DNA of 64,000 nt from Microbacterium sp. zg-Y818 (GTDB lineage: Bacteria > Actinomycetota > Actinomycetes > Actinomycetales > Microbacteriaceae): contig NZ_CP126741.1 in assembly GCF_030246905.1 (NCBI RefSeq), positions 2,046,001 through 2,110,000 on the forward strand, in the 5' to 3' direction. Made by a program: the position numbers and the translations under genes. How positions within the stretch are numbered: position 1 is the first letter of the stretch; the number at the start of each line of letters is the position of its first letter. Shown here piece by piece: positions 16,121 through 25,022 of this stretch. Under the pieces are notes generated by a model. The model searched no databases. It was not told the DNA's origin and saw nothing but the letters and a program-made list of their open reading frames with translations.

Positions 16121-17749
16121 TCAGTCAGCCACCGCGCGCGCAGCCCGCACCGAGGCGTGCTCACCCGCGCGACGCCCGCTGAAGACGCAGTCGGCCAGCG
16201 ACAGTCCCGACACGTATCCGTTCGCGCAGATCCCCACCGCGTTGCGACCGGCCGCGTAGAGGCCGTCGATGGGCGTCCCGTCCTCGCGCAGCACGCCGCC
16301 CGTCATCTCATCGACGATCAGCCCACCGAGGGTGAGCCCCGGCAACGGGTAGTAGAGGACGTTCTTGGCCGAGATGTCGATCGAGTAGAACGGCCCTCGC
16401 TCGATCGGCGCGCAGTACTCCGGCGCCTTGTGGAACGGGTCCCCCACTCCGGAGCGCACGCCGTCGTTGTAGGCATCGACGGAGGAACGCAGCCCCGTCA
16501 CGTCCACGCCCATCTTCACCGCAAGCCGCTCGAGTGTGGCCGCCTTGCGGAAACCGAACGTGAACAGCGGGACCAGCTGCAGCAGCTGGAAGGACTGCGT
16601 CTGGGTGCGCAGCTGCGCACGCGCGCGCTGCCACGTCGCCGCATCGCAGACCAGCCAGCCCCGCCCACCGTGGCGACGCATCATCACATCGCCGTGCGCG
16701 GCACCATAGAGGTCTTCGTTCGCGATGCGCGCGCCATCCTGCCCGACGGCGATGCCCTCCAGCAGAGCACTGGGCGGCGTCAGGAAACGCCACGCCGTGA
16801 CGTTGCCCATTGCGCCGGTGGCGCCTCCCGCGGCCTGTCCCAGACGGATCCCCGCACCATCGTCGCCGGGCGTGCCCAGCGGGCTGATGTCGACGAACTG
16901 CGGCGCGTGCTGGCGGACCCATTCCGCATTGTGGATGAAACCCCCGGCCGCGAGGACCACGGCCCCCGCGCGGGCGATGAGCGGCTCAGCTCGCCGCTGC
17001 CACAACGCGTCCGCCCGATCCGTGAAGATGCGGCCGATCGGCGGCATCCAGTTCCCGATCTTCCCGCCCCACCGCAGCAGACGTCGATGCCACGATGCCC
17101 CGCCCGAATGCGGGTCCAGAGTCCGGAACCTGACCCCGACGACGCGCGGACCATCGAGCACGAGTTCCTCGACGCGCGCCGCGGTGATCACATCGACGCC
17201 CTTCGCAGCGGCCGACTCGGCGAGCGCCGTCCACATGGCTTTGCCGGAGGACAGTCCCTTCGCCAGTGCTCGATGTCCTCGCGGTGCCGGCGCGGCGACT
17301 TCACAGTAGGGGTACGCCTTCTCATTGCCCGAGTGGTACAGATAGTGCTCGTCAGTCGGGTAGGAGGTCTTGTATCCGGGCACCCCGCCGGCGAACCGGA
17401 CGCCCTGCTCCTCGAGCCACGCGATCATCTCGACACTCGTGTCGCAGAATCGGCGGAGCGTCTCGGGCGAGACCGCGTCCCCCGTCTCCCGGGCGAGGTA
17501 GCGGTACATCTCCTCGACCGGGTCGTCATAGCCTTCCGCGCACTGGTAGGGCGTGCCACCGCCGGCGTAGACGACGCCACCTGAGAGCGCACTCGCTCCC
17601 CCGCCGTAGGCGCGGTCGATGATGAGCACCCGCGCCCCTCGGTCTGCGGCTTCGATCGCGGTGGCGGCTCCGGCCGCACCGTGGCCCACGACGATGACGT
17701 CGAACTCCAGCGGCTCCGGCGTGCCGGTCGCGCCACGGGAACGCCTCAT
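16121..17749 (-). CDS. FAD-dependent oxidoreductase, 3-ketosteroid dehydrogenase-like
   Basis: Protein of 542 residues. FAD motif VIVVGHGAAGAATAIEAAD, then RVLIIDRAYGGGASALSGG with GVVYAGGGTPYQ, a mid-domain AVVLAAGGFIHNAEWV, and a C-terminal block GLYAAGRNAVGICANGYVSG with SLADCVFSGRRAGEHA. These features place it in the large actinobacterial group annotated as 3-ketosteroid dehydrogenase or fumarate-reductase-like flavoproteins found in steroid and terpenoid gene clusters. It is not a classical KstD by its C terminus. The start overlaps the SDR stop (ATGA). Likely role is dehydrogenation or reduction of a ring enone. Confidence 0.8.
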   Translation of the reverse strand: MRRSRGATGTPEPLEFDVIVVGHGAAGAATAIEAADRGARVLIIDRAYGGGASALSGGVVYAGGGTPYQCAEGYDDPVEEMYRYLARETGDAVSPETLRRFCDTSVEMIAWLEEQGVRFAGGVPGYKTSYPTDEHYLYHSGNEKAYPYCEVAAPAPRGHRALAKGLSSGKAMWTALAESAAAKGVDVITAARVEELVLDGPRVVGVRFRTLDPHSGGASWHRRLLRWGGKIGNWMPPIGRIFTDRADALWQRRAEPLIARAGAVVLAAGGFIHNAEWVRQHAPQFVDISPLGTPGDDGAGIRLGQAAGGATGAMGNVTAWRFLTPPSALLEGIAVGQDGARIANEDLYGAAHGDVMMRRHGGRGWLVCDAATWQRARAQLRTQTQSFQLLQLVPLFTFGFRKAATLERLAVKMGVDVTGLRSSVDAYNDGVRSGVGDPFHKAPEYCAPIERGPFYSIDISAKNVLYYPLPGLTLGGLIVDEMTGGVLREDGTPIDGLYAAGRNAVGICANGYVSGLSLADCVFSGRRAGEHASVRAARAVAD

Positions 17750-18540
17750 GCGGGCATCACCGACTTCATCTGCCGCGCCACGAAGCGCGTGGCCCCGCCC
17801 GGACTGATCCGCACGAGCGCGTCCAGGACCATGGCATCCTGCCCGACCAGGATCCGGAACCGACCCTTCTCGATGCCCTGGAGGATCTTTCGGCCGGCCG
17901 CCGCCGGGGTCGTGGCACGCACGGCACGCGTCCCCGCGTCTATCATCGTCACCCCGGAGTTGACGGTGAGGTCGGTGCTGACATTCCCGGGGAAGATCGT
18001 GCATACCTGCACGCCAGACCCGTGGAGCTCAGCGTAGAGGCCTTCGCTGAATTGCTTCACGGCGCCCTTGCTCGCGCCGTACACGGTCTGCGAGGCAAAC
18101 GGAATCAGGGCCGACAGACTCGACATGTTCGCCAGGACCGCCTCGGGGCGGGCCTTCAGCGCAGGGAGGAACGCTCGACAGACGTTGACCGTCCCGTCGA
18201 AGTTGATCCGCATCACCCTGTCCGTCTCGGCCTCCTCGAGGTCGGCGACGTACGCGAATCGATGGATCACGCCGGCGATGTTGACGACACCGTCGACCAC
18301 ACCGTGGCGGGCGACGACCGCGTCGGGAAGCGCGCTCACCGCCGCGCGATCGGTGACATCGACGACGTGCGTGGAGAGGCGGTCGCCGGCATCGGCGAGT
18401 CTCGCCGTCCCGGCCAACCCGTCCGCCCTGAGGTCGACGGCGGCCACCTTCGCACCCTTGCGGATGAGCCCGATGGCGACCTCCCGCCCCATGCCGTTGC
18501 CCGCGCCAGTGACGACGAACACCCGGTGCCTGATCTGCAT
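17746..18540 (-). CDS. Short-chain dehydrogenase/reductase (SDR)
   Basis: Protein of 264 residues with VVTGAGNGMGREVAIGL at the cofactor site, NIAGV, the catalytic Ser in NMSSLSAL and Tyr-Lys in VYGASKGAVK. GAGGGAG lies 7 bases before the ATG. It heads a three-gene operon (SDR, flavoprotein, epimerase-like) behind copy 5 of the island palindrome, 114 bp upstream. The C-terminal extension FRILVGQDAMVLDALVRISP is common in SDRs that act on lipidic or steroidal alcohols. The substrate is inferred from context. Confidence 0.85.
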   Translation of the reverse strand: MQIRHRVFVVTGAGNGMGREVAIGLIRKGAKVAAVDLRADGLAGTARLADAGDRLSTHVVDVTDRAAVSALPDAVVARHGVVDGVVNIAGVIHRFAYVADLEEAETDRVMRINFDGTVNVCRAFLPALKARPEAVLANMSSLSALIPFASQTVYGASKGAVKQFSEGLYAELHGSGVQVCTIFPGNVSTDLTVNSGVTMIDAGTRAVRATTPAAAGRKILQGIEKGRFRILVGQDAMVLDALVRISPGGATRFVARQMKSVMPA

Positions 18541-18653
18541 CGCAACTCCCTCGTTGTGCACAGCAGCCGACGCCTACGCGGCGGAACCGCTCCGTCGCCG
18601 CCCGAGGCCGGTGGCCAGACAAGCAGACCGCGGAGAGGTGCGGCAGCGCCCCC

Positions 18654-18668
18654 TCCCGGTCAGCGGGA
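18654..18668. promoter_or_regulatory. Island palindrome, copy 5
   Basis: TCCCGGTCAGCGGGA, flanked so that the inverted repeat extends to CCCCCTCCC/GGGAGGGGG at 18649-18673. It lies 114 bp before the SDR start. It also lies just beyond the crotonase stop at 18686, where the extended stem could act as a terminator, but no T tract follows on either strand. Confidence 0.65.
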
Positions 18669-18685
18669 GGGGGCCTCCCCGACAA

Positions 18686-19435
18686 TCACGCCCGGTTTCG
18701 GTCGAGGAACGCCCGGACACGATCGTGCTGCTCGGGGTCGGCGCGGGCGATCGCCTCCCAACGTTCGGTGGCGGCGATCGCGGTTTCGCCGTCAGGACCG
18801 AGCCCGTCGATGAACTCCTTCGCTGCGGCCTGACTCAGCGGCGCGAGGTCCGCGAGGCGCTGAGCGAAGCTTTCGGCCTCGGCGTCCACCTCGTCGTCTG
18901 CGTGCAGGGCGTCGAGGAATCCGGCGGCCAGAGCATCCGCCGCGCAGAACGCCTCCGCCGCCACCAGCATCCGCTTCGCGACCGATGGGCCGACCAGCCG
19001 TGCCAGACGCCGCACCGACGTGGCGGGGTAGATCACCCCGAACTTGGCCGGGGTCACCGCGACGCTCGCGGTGTGGGACGCGATCCGGAAGTCACAGGCG
19101 CCCGCGATCATCGCACCACCGCCGATGCAGAGCCCTCGGATGACGGCGATCGTCGGGGTCCGGGTGTTCATCAGGGCTGACTCGGCCTGCGTCGTCAGCA
19201 CCGACGGATCGACGCGCTGACCGGCCGCCCACGCCGCCGCGAGGTCGACACCCGTGGAGAAGTCCTCGCCGTCGCCGGTCACGAGGATCACCCGCACCGC
19301 GGCATCCGCATCCGCACGACGGACGGCATCGGCGAGATCAGCCCACATGGCGGCGTCCAGTGCGTTCCTCCGCCGACTGCTGATCGTGATGCGGCAGATG
19401 ACTCCGCCGCTGTCGACGCGGATGCTGCCGCTCAC
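18686..19435 (-). CDS. Crotonase-fold (enoyl-CoA hydratase/isomerase family) protein lacking both hydratase glutamates
   Basis: Protein of 249 residues. Crotonase features are SRRRNALDAAM near the N terminus, the oxyanion-hole block GLCIGGGAMIAGACDFRIAS, and TPAKFGVIYPATSVRRLARLVG. Compared with classical hydratase, the first catalytic Glu (PE in PEILLG) is Ala here and the second (AMEM) falls on Arg in VAKRM. A plain hydratase reaction is therefore unlikely; isomerase or hydrolase activity is possible, and ring-opening crotonases are known in steroid C/D-ring catabolism. The GTG at 19435 overlaps the CoA-transferase stop (GTGA). Confidence 0.85.
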   Translation of the reverse strand: MSGSIRVDSGGVICRITISSRRRNALDAAMWADLADAVRRADADAAVRVILVTGDGEDFSTGVDLAAAWAAGQRVDPSVLTTQAESALMNTRTPTIAVIRGLCIGGGAMIAGACDFRIASHTASVAVTPAKFGVIYPATSVRRLARLVGPSVAKRMLVAAEAFCAADALAAGFLDALHADDEVDAEAESFAQRLADLAPLSQAAAKEFIDGLGPDGETAIAATERWEAIARADPEQHDRVRAFLDRNRA

Positions 19436-20616
19436 GCGGATTCCCTCACGACGCCGCGCTTGACAAGTGCTGAGATGTCGTCGGGGCTCCACCCCAGTTC
19501 GACCAGGATGTCCCGTGTCTCGCCGCCGAGCGCGGGCGGATACCCGCGGATCTCAAGACGCTCTCCATCGATTCGGAACGGCGCCGCGAGCAGGCGACGA
19601 GACGAGAGCCCATCAGGCGCGGGCACCTCCCTCACGATCCCGAGCGCCTCGACCTGCTCGTGGGCGAGCGCGTCCGCGATGCCCAGCACCGGCCCGGCGG
19701 GGATGCCCGCCGCCTGCAGGCGCACGAGCCAGTCCGCAACGGGCGCCGCCGCGAGCGCTCGCTCGATCGCTGTGGTGAGAGCATCCCGGTGCTCCACCCG
19801 GTCCGCGGGACCGGCGAAACGCGGGTCGTCGGCGACATCCGCGATACCGAGCACATCGCACAGTTGCCGCCAGTGCCGCTGGGTGCTCGCGGCGAGCACG
19901 ATCGCACCGTCGGCCGTCTGATACGCGCCGTATGGCTGGATCGTGGGATGCATGTTCCCCTGGGGCTCGGGGTTGGATCCGGTCAACATGGCCTTCTGCA
20001 ACTGGAAGACCAGCGAGTACAGCGCCGTCTCGAGCAGCGATGTTTCGACGGTCATCCCCGATTCCTCGCGCCCCAGGAGCGCGCACAGCACGCCGATCAC
20101 CGAGACCAATCCGGTCATGAAGTCGACGATGGGCACGCCGACTCGATACGACTGCTCGGCGGACTCCCCCGTGACCGACATCAGGCCCGACATCGCTTGC
20201 GCGATCTGGTCCAGCCCAGCGGCGCCCCGCAGCGGCCCCACCGTACCGAATCCGCTCACACTCGCGACCACGAGCCGCGGGTTGGTCCTGCGGAGTGCCT
20301 CGGCGTCGAGTCCCAACGCGTCCAGGACGCCGGGCCGGAAGCTCTCGATCAGCACATCGGATCGGCGGACGAGGGAGAGCAGGATCTCGCTCGCCTCCGG
20401 AGCACGGAAATCCAGGGCGAGCGCGCGCTTGCCGTGATTGACCGATGCGTAGTAGAGGCTCTCCGGGCCGTCGTGGGGCCCCCATGCCCGAGAGGGATCA
20501 CCGTCGACCGGCTCGACCTTGACGACCTCCGCTCCCATGTCCGCCAGGAGGGTGGCGCAGAGCGGTCCGGCCAGCGCTCGCGAGAGATCCAGCACTCGTA
20601 TTCCCTGCAACGGCAT
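19432..20616 (-). CDS. CaiB/BaiF-type class III CoA transferase
   Basis: Protein of 394 residues with the family N terminus LQGIRVLDLSRALAGP, MGAEVVKVEPVDGDPSR, NHGKRALALDF and VLIESFRPGVLDALG, plus VPIVDFMTGL for the catalytic Asp. It transfers CoA between organic acids; in this island it would activate an acid side chain or ring fragment. The ATG at 20616 has AAGGA 7 bases upstream; a GTG at 20631 is possible. A lone CaiB-type enzyme with a crotonase-fold partner makes a two-gene unit separate from the palindrome-bearing operons, with its own TTGATCA-centred palindrome. Confidence 0.88.
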   Translation of the reverse strand: MPLQGIRVLDLSRALAGPLCATLLADMGAEVVKVEPVDGDPSRAWGPHDGPESLYYASVNHGKRALALDFRAPEASEILLSLVRRSDVLIESFRPGVLDALGLDAEALRRTNPRLVVASVSGFGTVGPLRGAAGLDQIAQAMSGLMSVTGESAEQSYRVGVPIVDFMTGLVSVIGVLCALLGREESGMTVETSLLETALYSLVFQLQKAMLTGSNPEPQGNMHPTIQPYGAYQTADGAIVLAASTQRHWRQLCDVLGIADVADDPRFAGPADRVEHRDALTTAIERALAAAPVADWLVRLQAAGIPAGPVLGIADALAHEQVEALGIVREVPAPDGLSSRRLLAAPFRIDGERLEIRGYPPALGGETRDILVELGWSPDDISALVKRGVVRESA

Positions 20617-20657
20617 GCGTGCGTCCTTCACTGCAGTCCCCTGAACCTCGGCTGATA

Positions 20658-20677
20658 CGATACTTGATCATATATCG
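20658..20677. promoter_or_regulatory. TGATCA-centred palindrome before the CoA-transferase unit
   Basis: CGATA-CT-TGATCA-TA-TATCG is a 20-bp imperfect palindrome in an AT-rich pocket 42 bp upstream of the ATG. It is a likely operator or promoter overlap. It shares the TTGATCA core with the ArsR-side palindrome at 11326. Confidence 0.5.
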
Positions 20678-21154
20678 ACTGACGCGAACCGGAAACGGTG
20701 CGCACGCGGGACTGTCTGATCCATCTCGGTCCCGAGCCGCGCTCATTCACACAGATCGTGGGGCCTCCTCCCTCGACTGAAGAAACAGAAGGGGCCCGAA
20801 CCCGCAGAATCCTGCGAGGGGCCTCTCACCAGCCGTCTTGGGCCAGAGTCGGCGGATGTGCGGTGTCAAGACAGTTGGCGCGGTTGCGACGCAGTTGGCT
20901 CAAGACTCCGCTGAAGCGCCAGCCGGCACCAGTCGTCCGATCCGTCACAGTAATCGGCACGGTGCGGAGCAATCTCGGCGCCCGGGTGGTCAGGGCTCGT
21001 CGCTCCGCGACACGGAGATCAGCCTCCGGGGTCCTCGTCCGCTTCAATCCTGACGAAACCTAGCCGCCGCACCGACGTTCGCCGAGCCAACAGTGGCTGC
21101 CAGCTTCGCCGCCTACTAGCGGCTGCCCCCGCAAAGTCGTATCGATGTTCCCAG
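20678..21154. other. Gene-poor stretch of about 480 bp with a bulged hairpin
   Basis: No convincing gene. Short open frames exist on both strands (for example 73 codons at 20826-21047 on the minus strand) but none has a ribosome binding site or recognisable motif. A composite hairpin at 20793-20823 pairs GGCCC/GGGCC outside and CGCAG/CTGCG inside; on the minus strand it is followed by CTTCTGTTTCTTC and may end transcripts coming from the lipoprotein operon to its right. The stretch separates the catabolic island from unrelated genes and may mark an island boundary. Confidence 0.45.
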
Positions 21155-21634
21155 TCAGTCGACGTACTCGTCGTCGATGATCTGGTTGGCGTCTCCGGGG
21201 ACGCACGCCGACGTGCCGCCGATGCCGTACATGGCGGGGCCGGTCGTAAACCTCAGCCCTTGGACGGGACCTCCCGTGGCGAAGACGATGGGCTCGTGTT
21301 CGGTGTTCACCCGCACGCTCATACCGAGAGACTCCCAGTAGTCCGCGACCTTCTCCGCGTCTCCCATCAGATCCACGTCACCCCGCGGGGCTTTGTAGAG
21401 ATAGCTCCACTTCACGCCACTGCCGCCGTCGCAAGTTTCAACACCGGGGTCTCCGGCGTCCTCCCACCCAGGGGCGCCGAGCAGTTTCGCTGTGTCATGG
21501 ATGACGCTCGTCAGCGTCTCGCGTGCTTCGTCCGGTGTCACGTCTGCCTCCTGGGGTCCGCAACCGGCGAGTATGACCACGACGGCAGCGAGGGTCGCGG
21601 CCACGGCGCACGGGCGATGTCGGTCAGTACGCAC
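21155..21634 (-). CDS. Hypothetical lipoprotein
   Basis: About 159 residues. The signal VRTDRHR ... AVAATLAAVVVILAGC ends in a lipobox (LAGC), so it is predicted to be membrane-anchored outside the cell. The GTG at 21634 overlaps the end of the upstream DUF1023 gene; an ATG at 21649 is possible. The mature part (DEARETLTSVIHDTAKLLG, WSYLYKAPRGDVDLMG, VADYWESLGM) resembles a small actinobacterial lipoprotein type often found beside ESX-like or DUF1023 proteins. Function unknown. It is the last gene of a three-gene unit. Confidence 0.75.
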   Translation of the reverse strand: MRTDRHRPCAVAATLAAVVVILAGCGPQEADVTPDEARETLTSVIHDTAKLLGAPGWEDAGDPGVETCDGGSGVKWSYLYKAPRGDVDLMGDAEKVADYWESLGMSVRVNTEHEPIVFATGGPVQGLRFTTGPAMYGIGGTSACVPGDANQIIDDEYVD

Positions 21635-23447
21635 CGCGCATCCCTTCAATCAGTGCCCGTTGGAACGGGGTCGGTTCGTGGTCGACGGAGTTGGTGATCC
21701 GGTCACCTTGCCCGGTGGTGGCGTAGGCGACGTTGATCTGAGATTCGGTGTCCGGGTCCAAGTATCCCGTGCCGGACTCTGTGCTCGTGCCATGGTCGGT
21801 GACGCTGGCCCCACCAGCGCCGGTGTCCACTCCGAACACGTCCGCACCGAACGCTTCTGCTGCCGGGTTCACGGGATGGGTGCTGAAACCTCGGCCGACC
21901 CACGCCCATTGGTCGCCCGGCGCGGGGTCGACGGCCCACACGTCCTGGGCTTGCCCGGCGTAGACCTGGTTGGCGTTCAAGTCCGATGCGTGGTCCACCT
22001 CCGCCGGCAGGCCCGCCGACGCCAGGCTGACGAACACATCGACCTGAACCTCCGGCCGCACCAACGCTAGAGCCGATGTGGTTGTCCCGTAGGAGTGGCT
22101 GGCGACGTTGAGCATGGCGCTTTCCCTCGTCGCGTTGAACCCGACCAGAGCCTGGCTCAGGGTGGCGGCGCCAGCTGAGGCGAGATTGGTGTCAAGGACC
22201 GATAGGGCACCCACAGCCGGCGCCTTGTATCCGACCCAGGCCACGACCGCGTGCGTATGGTCCTCGTCCACGAGGCCCTGAGCCTGCACGAGTTTCATGG
22301 CGGTGTTCGCCCATGCGGGTAGTCCCGCCGCCGAGGATCCCATGCCCGGGACCGCCCAGGTCGCGACGTCGGCGCTGTCCAGGTCGCCGACGGAGACCGC
22401 AGCCAGCGGCGGGCTGTCGTCGGTGAGGGTTACAAGGTACCGGCTTGGAGTGCCTGGGGGTGTCTTGAGTGCGCGTTGGATCCCTTCCAGGCCTTCCAAC
22501 CGTTCCTGGGCAGTGGCAGCAGACATGGCGTGACGGAACCCGGCGCCTTCGCCTCCGGTGGCAAGCTCCCAGAAGCTCGGCGGCTCCTCCGCAACTCCGA
22601 GCGCTGCCTTGGCTTCCGCCAGCTGCTCTTTCAGCCATACCCGGTTCGCGCTGTCACGGTCTCGGTAGCTGACGCCTTCCAGGTTCCCGATGAGTGCGGG
22701 GAAGGCCGCGATGAGTTCGGACCGCTCCACTTCGGGAAGGTCAGCCCACCAGGGGGCGACCTCAGCGGGATCCGTGCGGGCCAGTCGGGAGGCGAAGCCC
22801 GGGTGGGTGCGGGCGAGGACGAGCAGGTCGGTCGCGGACAGGTCCCGCAGGTAGGCGTCGCCGTTGCGTGCACGGGCGGCGAGGGCGAGTGGTCCGAGGA
22901 CACTGGTGCCGGAGAGCGCGGCGACGCACTCCCGATTCACTCGGTCTCGCTGCTGCGTGAGGGCGTCCCACTCGTTCTGGATGGCGGTGAGCGTGGCCCC
23001 GACCTCGGTGATGCTCCAGTCCAGCGCACGCGCACGGGCCTGCGCGTCACCGAGGTCGCCCTGGGCTGCGGCCTGCAGGTCTGATTTCGCGGAACCCTGG
23101 CGCCACCGCAGTGAGATGAGGTCCTCCTGCGCGACGTCGCGGCGCGCGGTCAGCGCGCGCTGCTGGTCCTTGATGCCCTGCACCGCGCGGGCGTAGGCGG
23201 TCAGCGCGGCGGCCTCCGCGTCCCAGCGCTCCGCCAGCACCCTCAGCTCCACGGCCACACGGTCAGCGGCGTCGGCGAACGAGTCTCGCGCGCGGCCTGC
23301 CCACACCTCAGGGGTCACAGCCGAGATCGCGGCCGTGACCTCTCGTTCGGCGTCCCGGGCGGTGATCGCTTTGCGGGAGCGTTCCGCTGCACCCTGCAGG
23401 ATACCGGCGACATCCCCGCGGCCGGGATCGGCCGGGTCCACGCTCAC
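21624..23447 (-). CDS. DUF1023-type alpha/beta hydrolase with N-terminal helical region
   Basis: Protein of 607 residues. The first 250 residues are mostly charged helices with coiled-coil character (AERSRKAITARDAEREVTA, RWDAEAAALTAYARAV). The C-terminal 250 residues form an alpha/beta hydrolase: LVTLTDDSPP, ATWAVPGMGSS, HAVVAWVGYKAP, and the nucleophile elbow NVASHSYGTTTSAL, where GHSYGS is usual for DUF1023. No signal peptide is seen. The GTG at 23447 overlaps the small upstream gene (GTGA). Proteins with this architecture are linked in actinobacteria with type VII-type export partners; a cell-surface or toxin-like hydrolase role is inferred only. Confidence 0.78.
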   Translation of the reverse strand: MSVDPADPGRGDVAGILQGAAERSRKAITARDAEREVTAAISAVTPEVWAGRARDSFADAADRVAVELRVLAERWDAEAAALTAYARAVQGIKDQQRALTARRDVAQEDLISLRWRQGSAKSDLQAAAQGDLGDAQARARALDWSITEVGATLTAIQNEWDALTQQRDRVNRECVAALSGTSVLGPLALAARARNGDAYLRDLSATDLLVLARTHPGFASRLARTDPAEVAPWWADLPEVERSELIAAFPALIGNLEGVSYRDRDSANRVWLKEQLAEAKAALGVAEEPPSFWELATGGEGAGFRHAMSAATAQERLEGLEGIQRALKTPPGTPSRYLVTLTDDSPPLAAVSVGDLDSADVATWAVPGMGSSAAGLPAWANTAMKLVQAQGLVDEDHTHAVVAWVGYKAPAVGALSVLDTNLASAGAATLSQALVGFNATRESAMLNVASHSYGTTTSALALVRPEVQVDVFVSLASAGLPAEVDHASDLNANQVYAGQAQDVWAVDPAPGDQWAWVGRGFSTHPVNPAAEAFGADVFGVDTGAGGASVTDHGTSTESGTGYLDPDTESQINVAYATTGQGDRITNSVDHEPTPFQRALIEGMRGAY

Positions 23448-23719
23448 CGCACGCTCCGCTGCAGCCGACCGTCGAGTCCGTCGAACTCGGTGGACACGTT
23501 CTCCGGGTACGCCGCGGCGGCCGCGGTCATCTCCGCCACGATCTGCGCACGCGCCTTGCTGTGCGCTCGCACCCGCGCGGCGGCATCTGCCACATCGGCA
23601 TCCCCCATCACATCGAATGTGAGCGAGTGCAGGTCCCAGGACAGGGCAGTTTCGGCGGAGTGCATGCGTGCGGAGATGTCGCTGAGTGCGCCCGCATCCA
23701 CCCGCAAGTCGGCCATCAC
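23444..23719 (-). CDS. Small helical WXG100-like protein
   Basis: Protein of 91 residues (two in-frame ATGs, at 23719 and 23716). It is predicted to be two helices: VDAGALSDISARMHSAETAL, then DVADAAARVRAHSKARAQIV. It has no WxG motif in the turn (the turn reads LTFDVMGDADV), but its size, lack of signal and position directly before a DUF1023 protein are as for WXG100-like partners. Coupled to the next gene by a GTGA overlap. Upstream, 23720-24005 contains no gene but carries a 12-bp tandem repeat. Confidence 0.65.
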   Translation of the reverse strand: MMADLRVDAGALSDISARMHSAETALSWDLHSLTFDVMGDADVADAAARVRAHSKARAQIVAEMTAAAAAYPENVSTEFDGLDGRLQRSVR

Positions 23720-23880
23720 CGAAGCGTATAGGGATCACCCTGCCTGAGGCCATCAATTGCGCCGCGAGATGATCGACCCACCACCCGACCACTGACGGTC
23801 GCGAAGAAGCAGCAGACGCCCTAAACCCACGGCTATGTCAGGCGCGTCCTCCAGAATGGTTAGCGAGCGAATCTGCTCAC

Positions 23881-23904
23881 CACAACTGAATACACAACTG
23901 AATA
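23881..23904. repeat. Exact 12-bp tandem direct repeat
   Basis: CACAACTGAATA occurs twice head to tail in an AT-rich stretch between the helical-protein gene and nrdF (23720-24005, divergent 5' end versus nrdF 3' end). No function is apparent. It may be a regulatory iteron or a duplication left by an insertion. Confidence 0.55.
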
Positions 23905-24005
23905 GGGGGTGGTCATGGTGGACGAAAAAGAATGGACGAGGTGGTCAAGCCGTCGAGGCAGACTTCGACTCCTTGGTCGCGTTCGCGGTGAACTGGTTCA
24001 ATCTT

Positions 24006-25022
<1,017 letters not shown>

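Noticed and set aside
11456..17749. Calling either FAD dehydrogenase KstD
   Set aside because: Neither has the PGPGGTIGPAMTFG-type C-terminal block of classical KstD; only a family-level call is supported.
18649..18673. Perfect CCCCCTCCC/GGGAGGGGG hairpin taken as a terminator
   Set aside because: It is the fifth copy of the island palindrome, lacks a T tract and sits at operator distance from the SDR start; kept as an operator.
20826..21047. 73-codon minus-strand frame in the gene-poor stretch
   Set aside because: No ribosome binding site, no recognisable motif, composition like random high-GC sequence.
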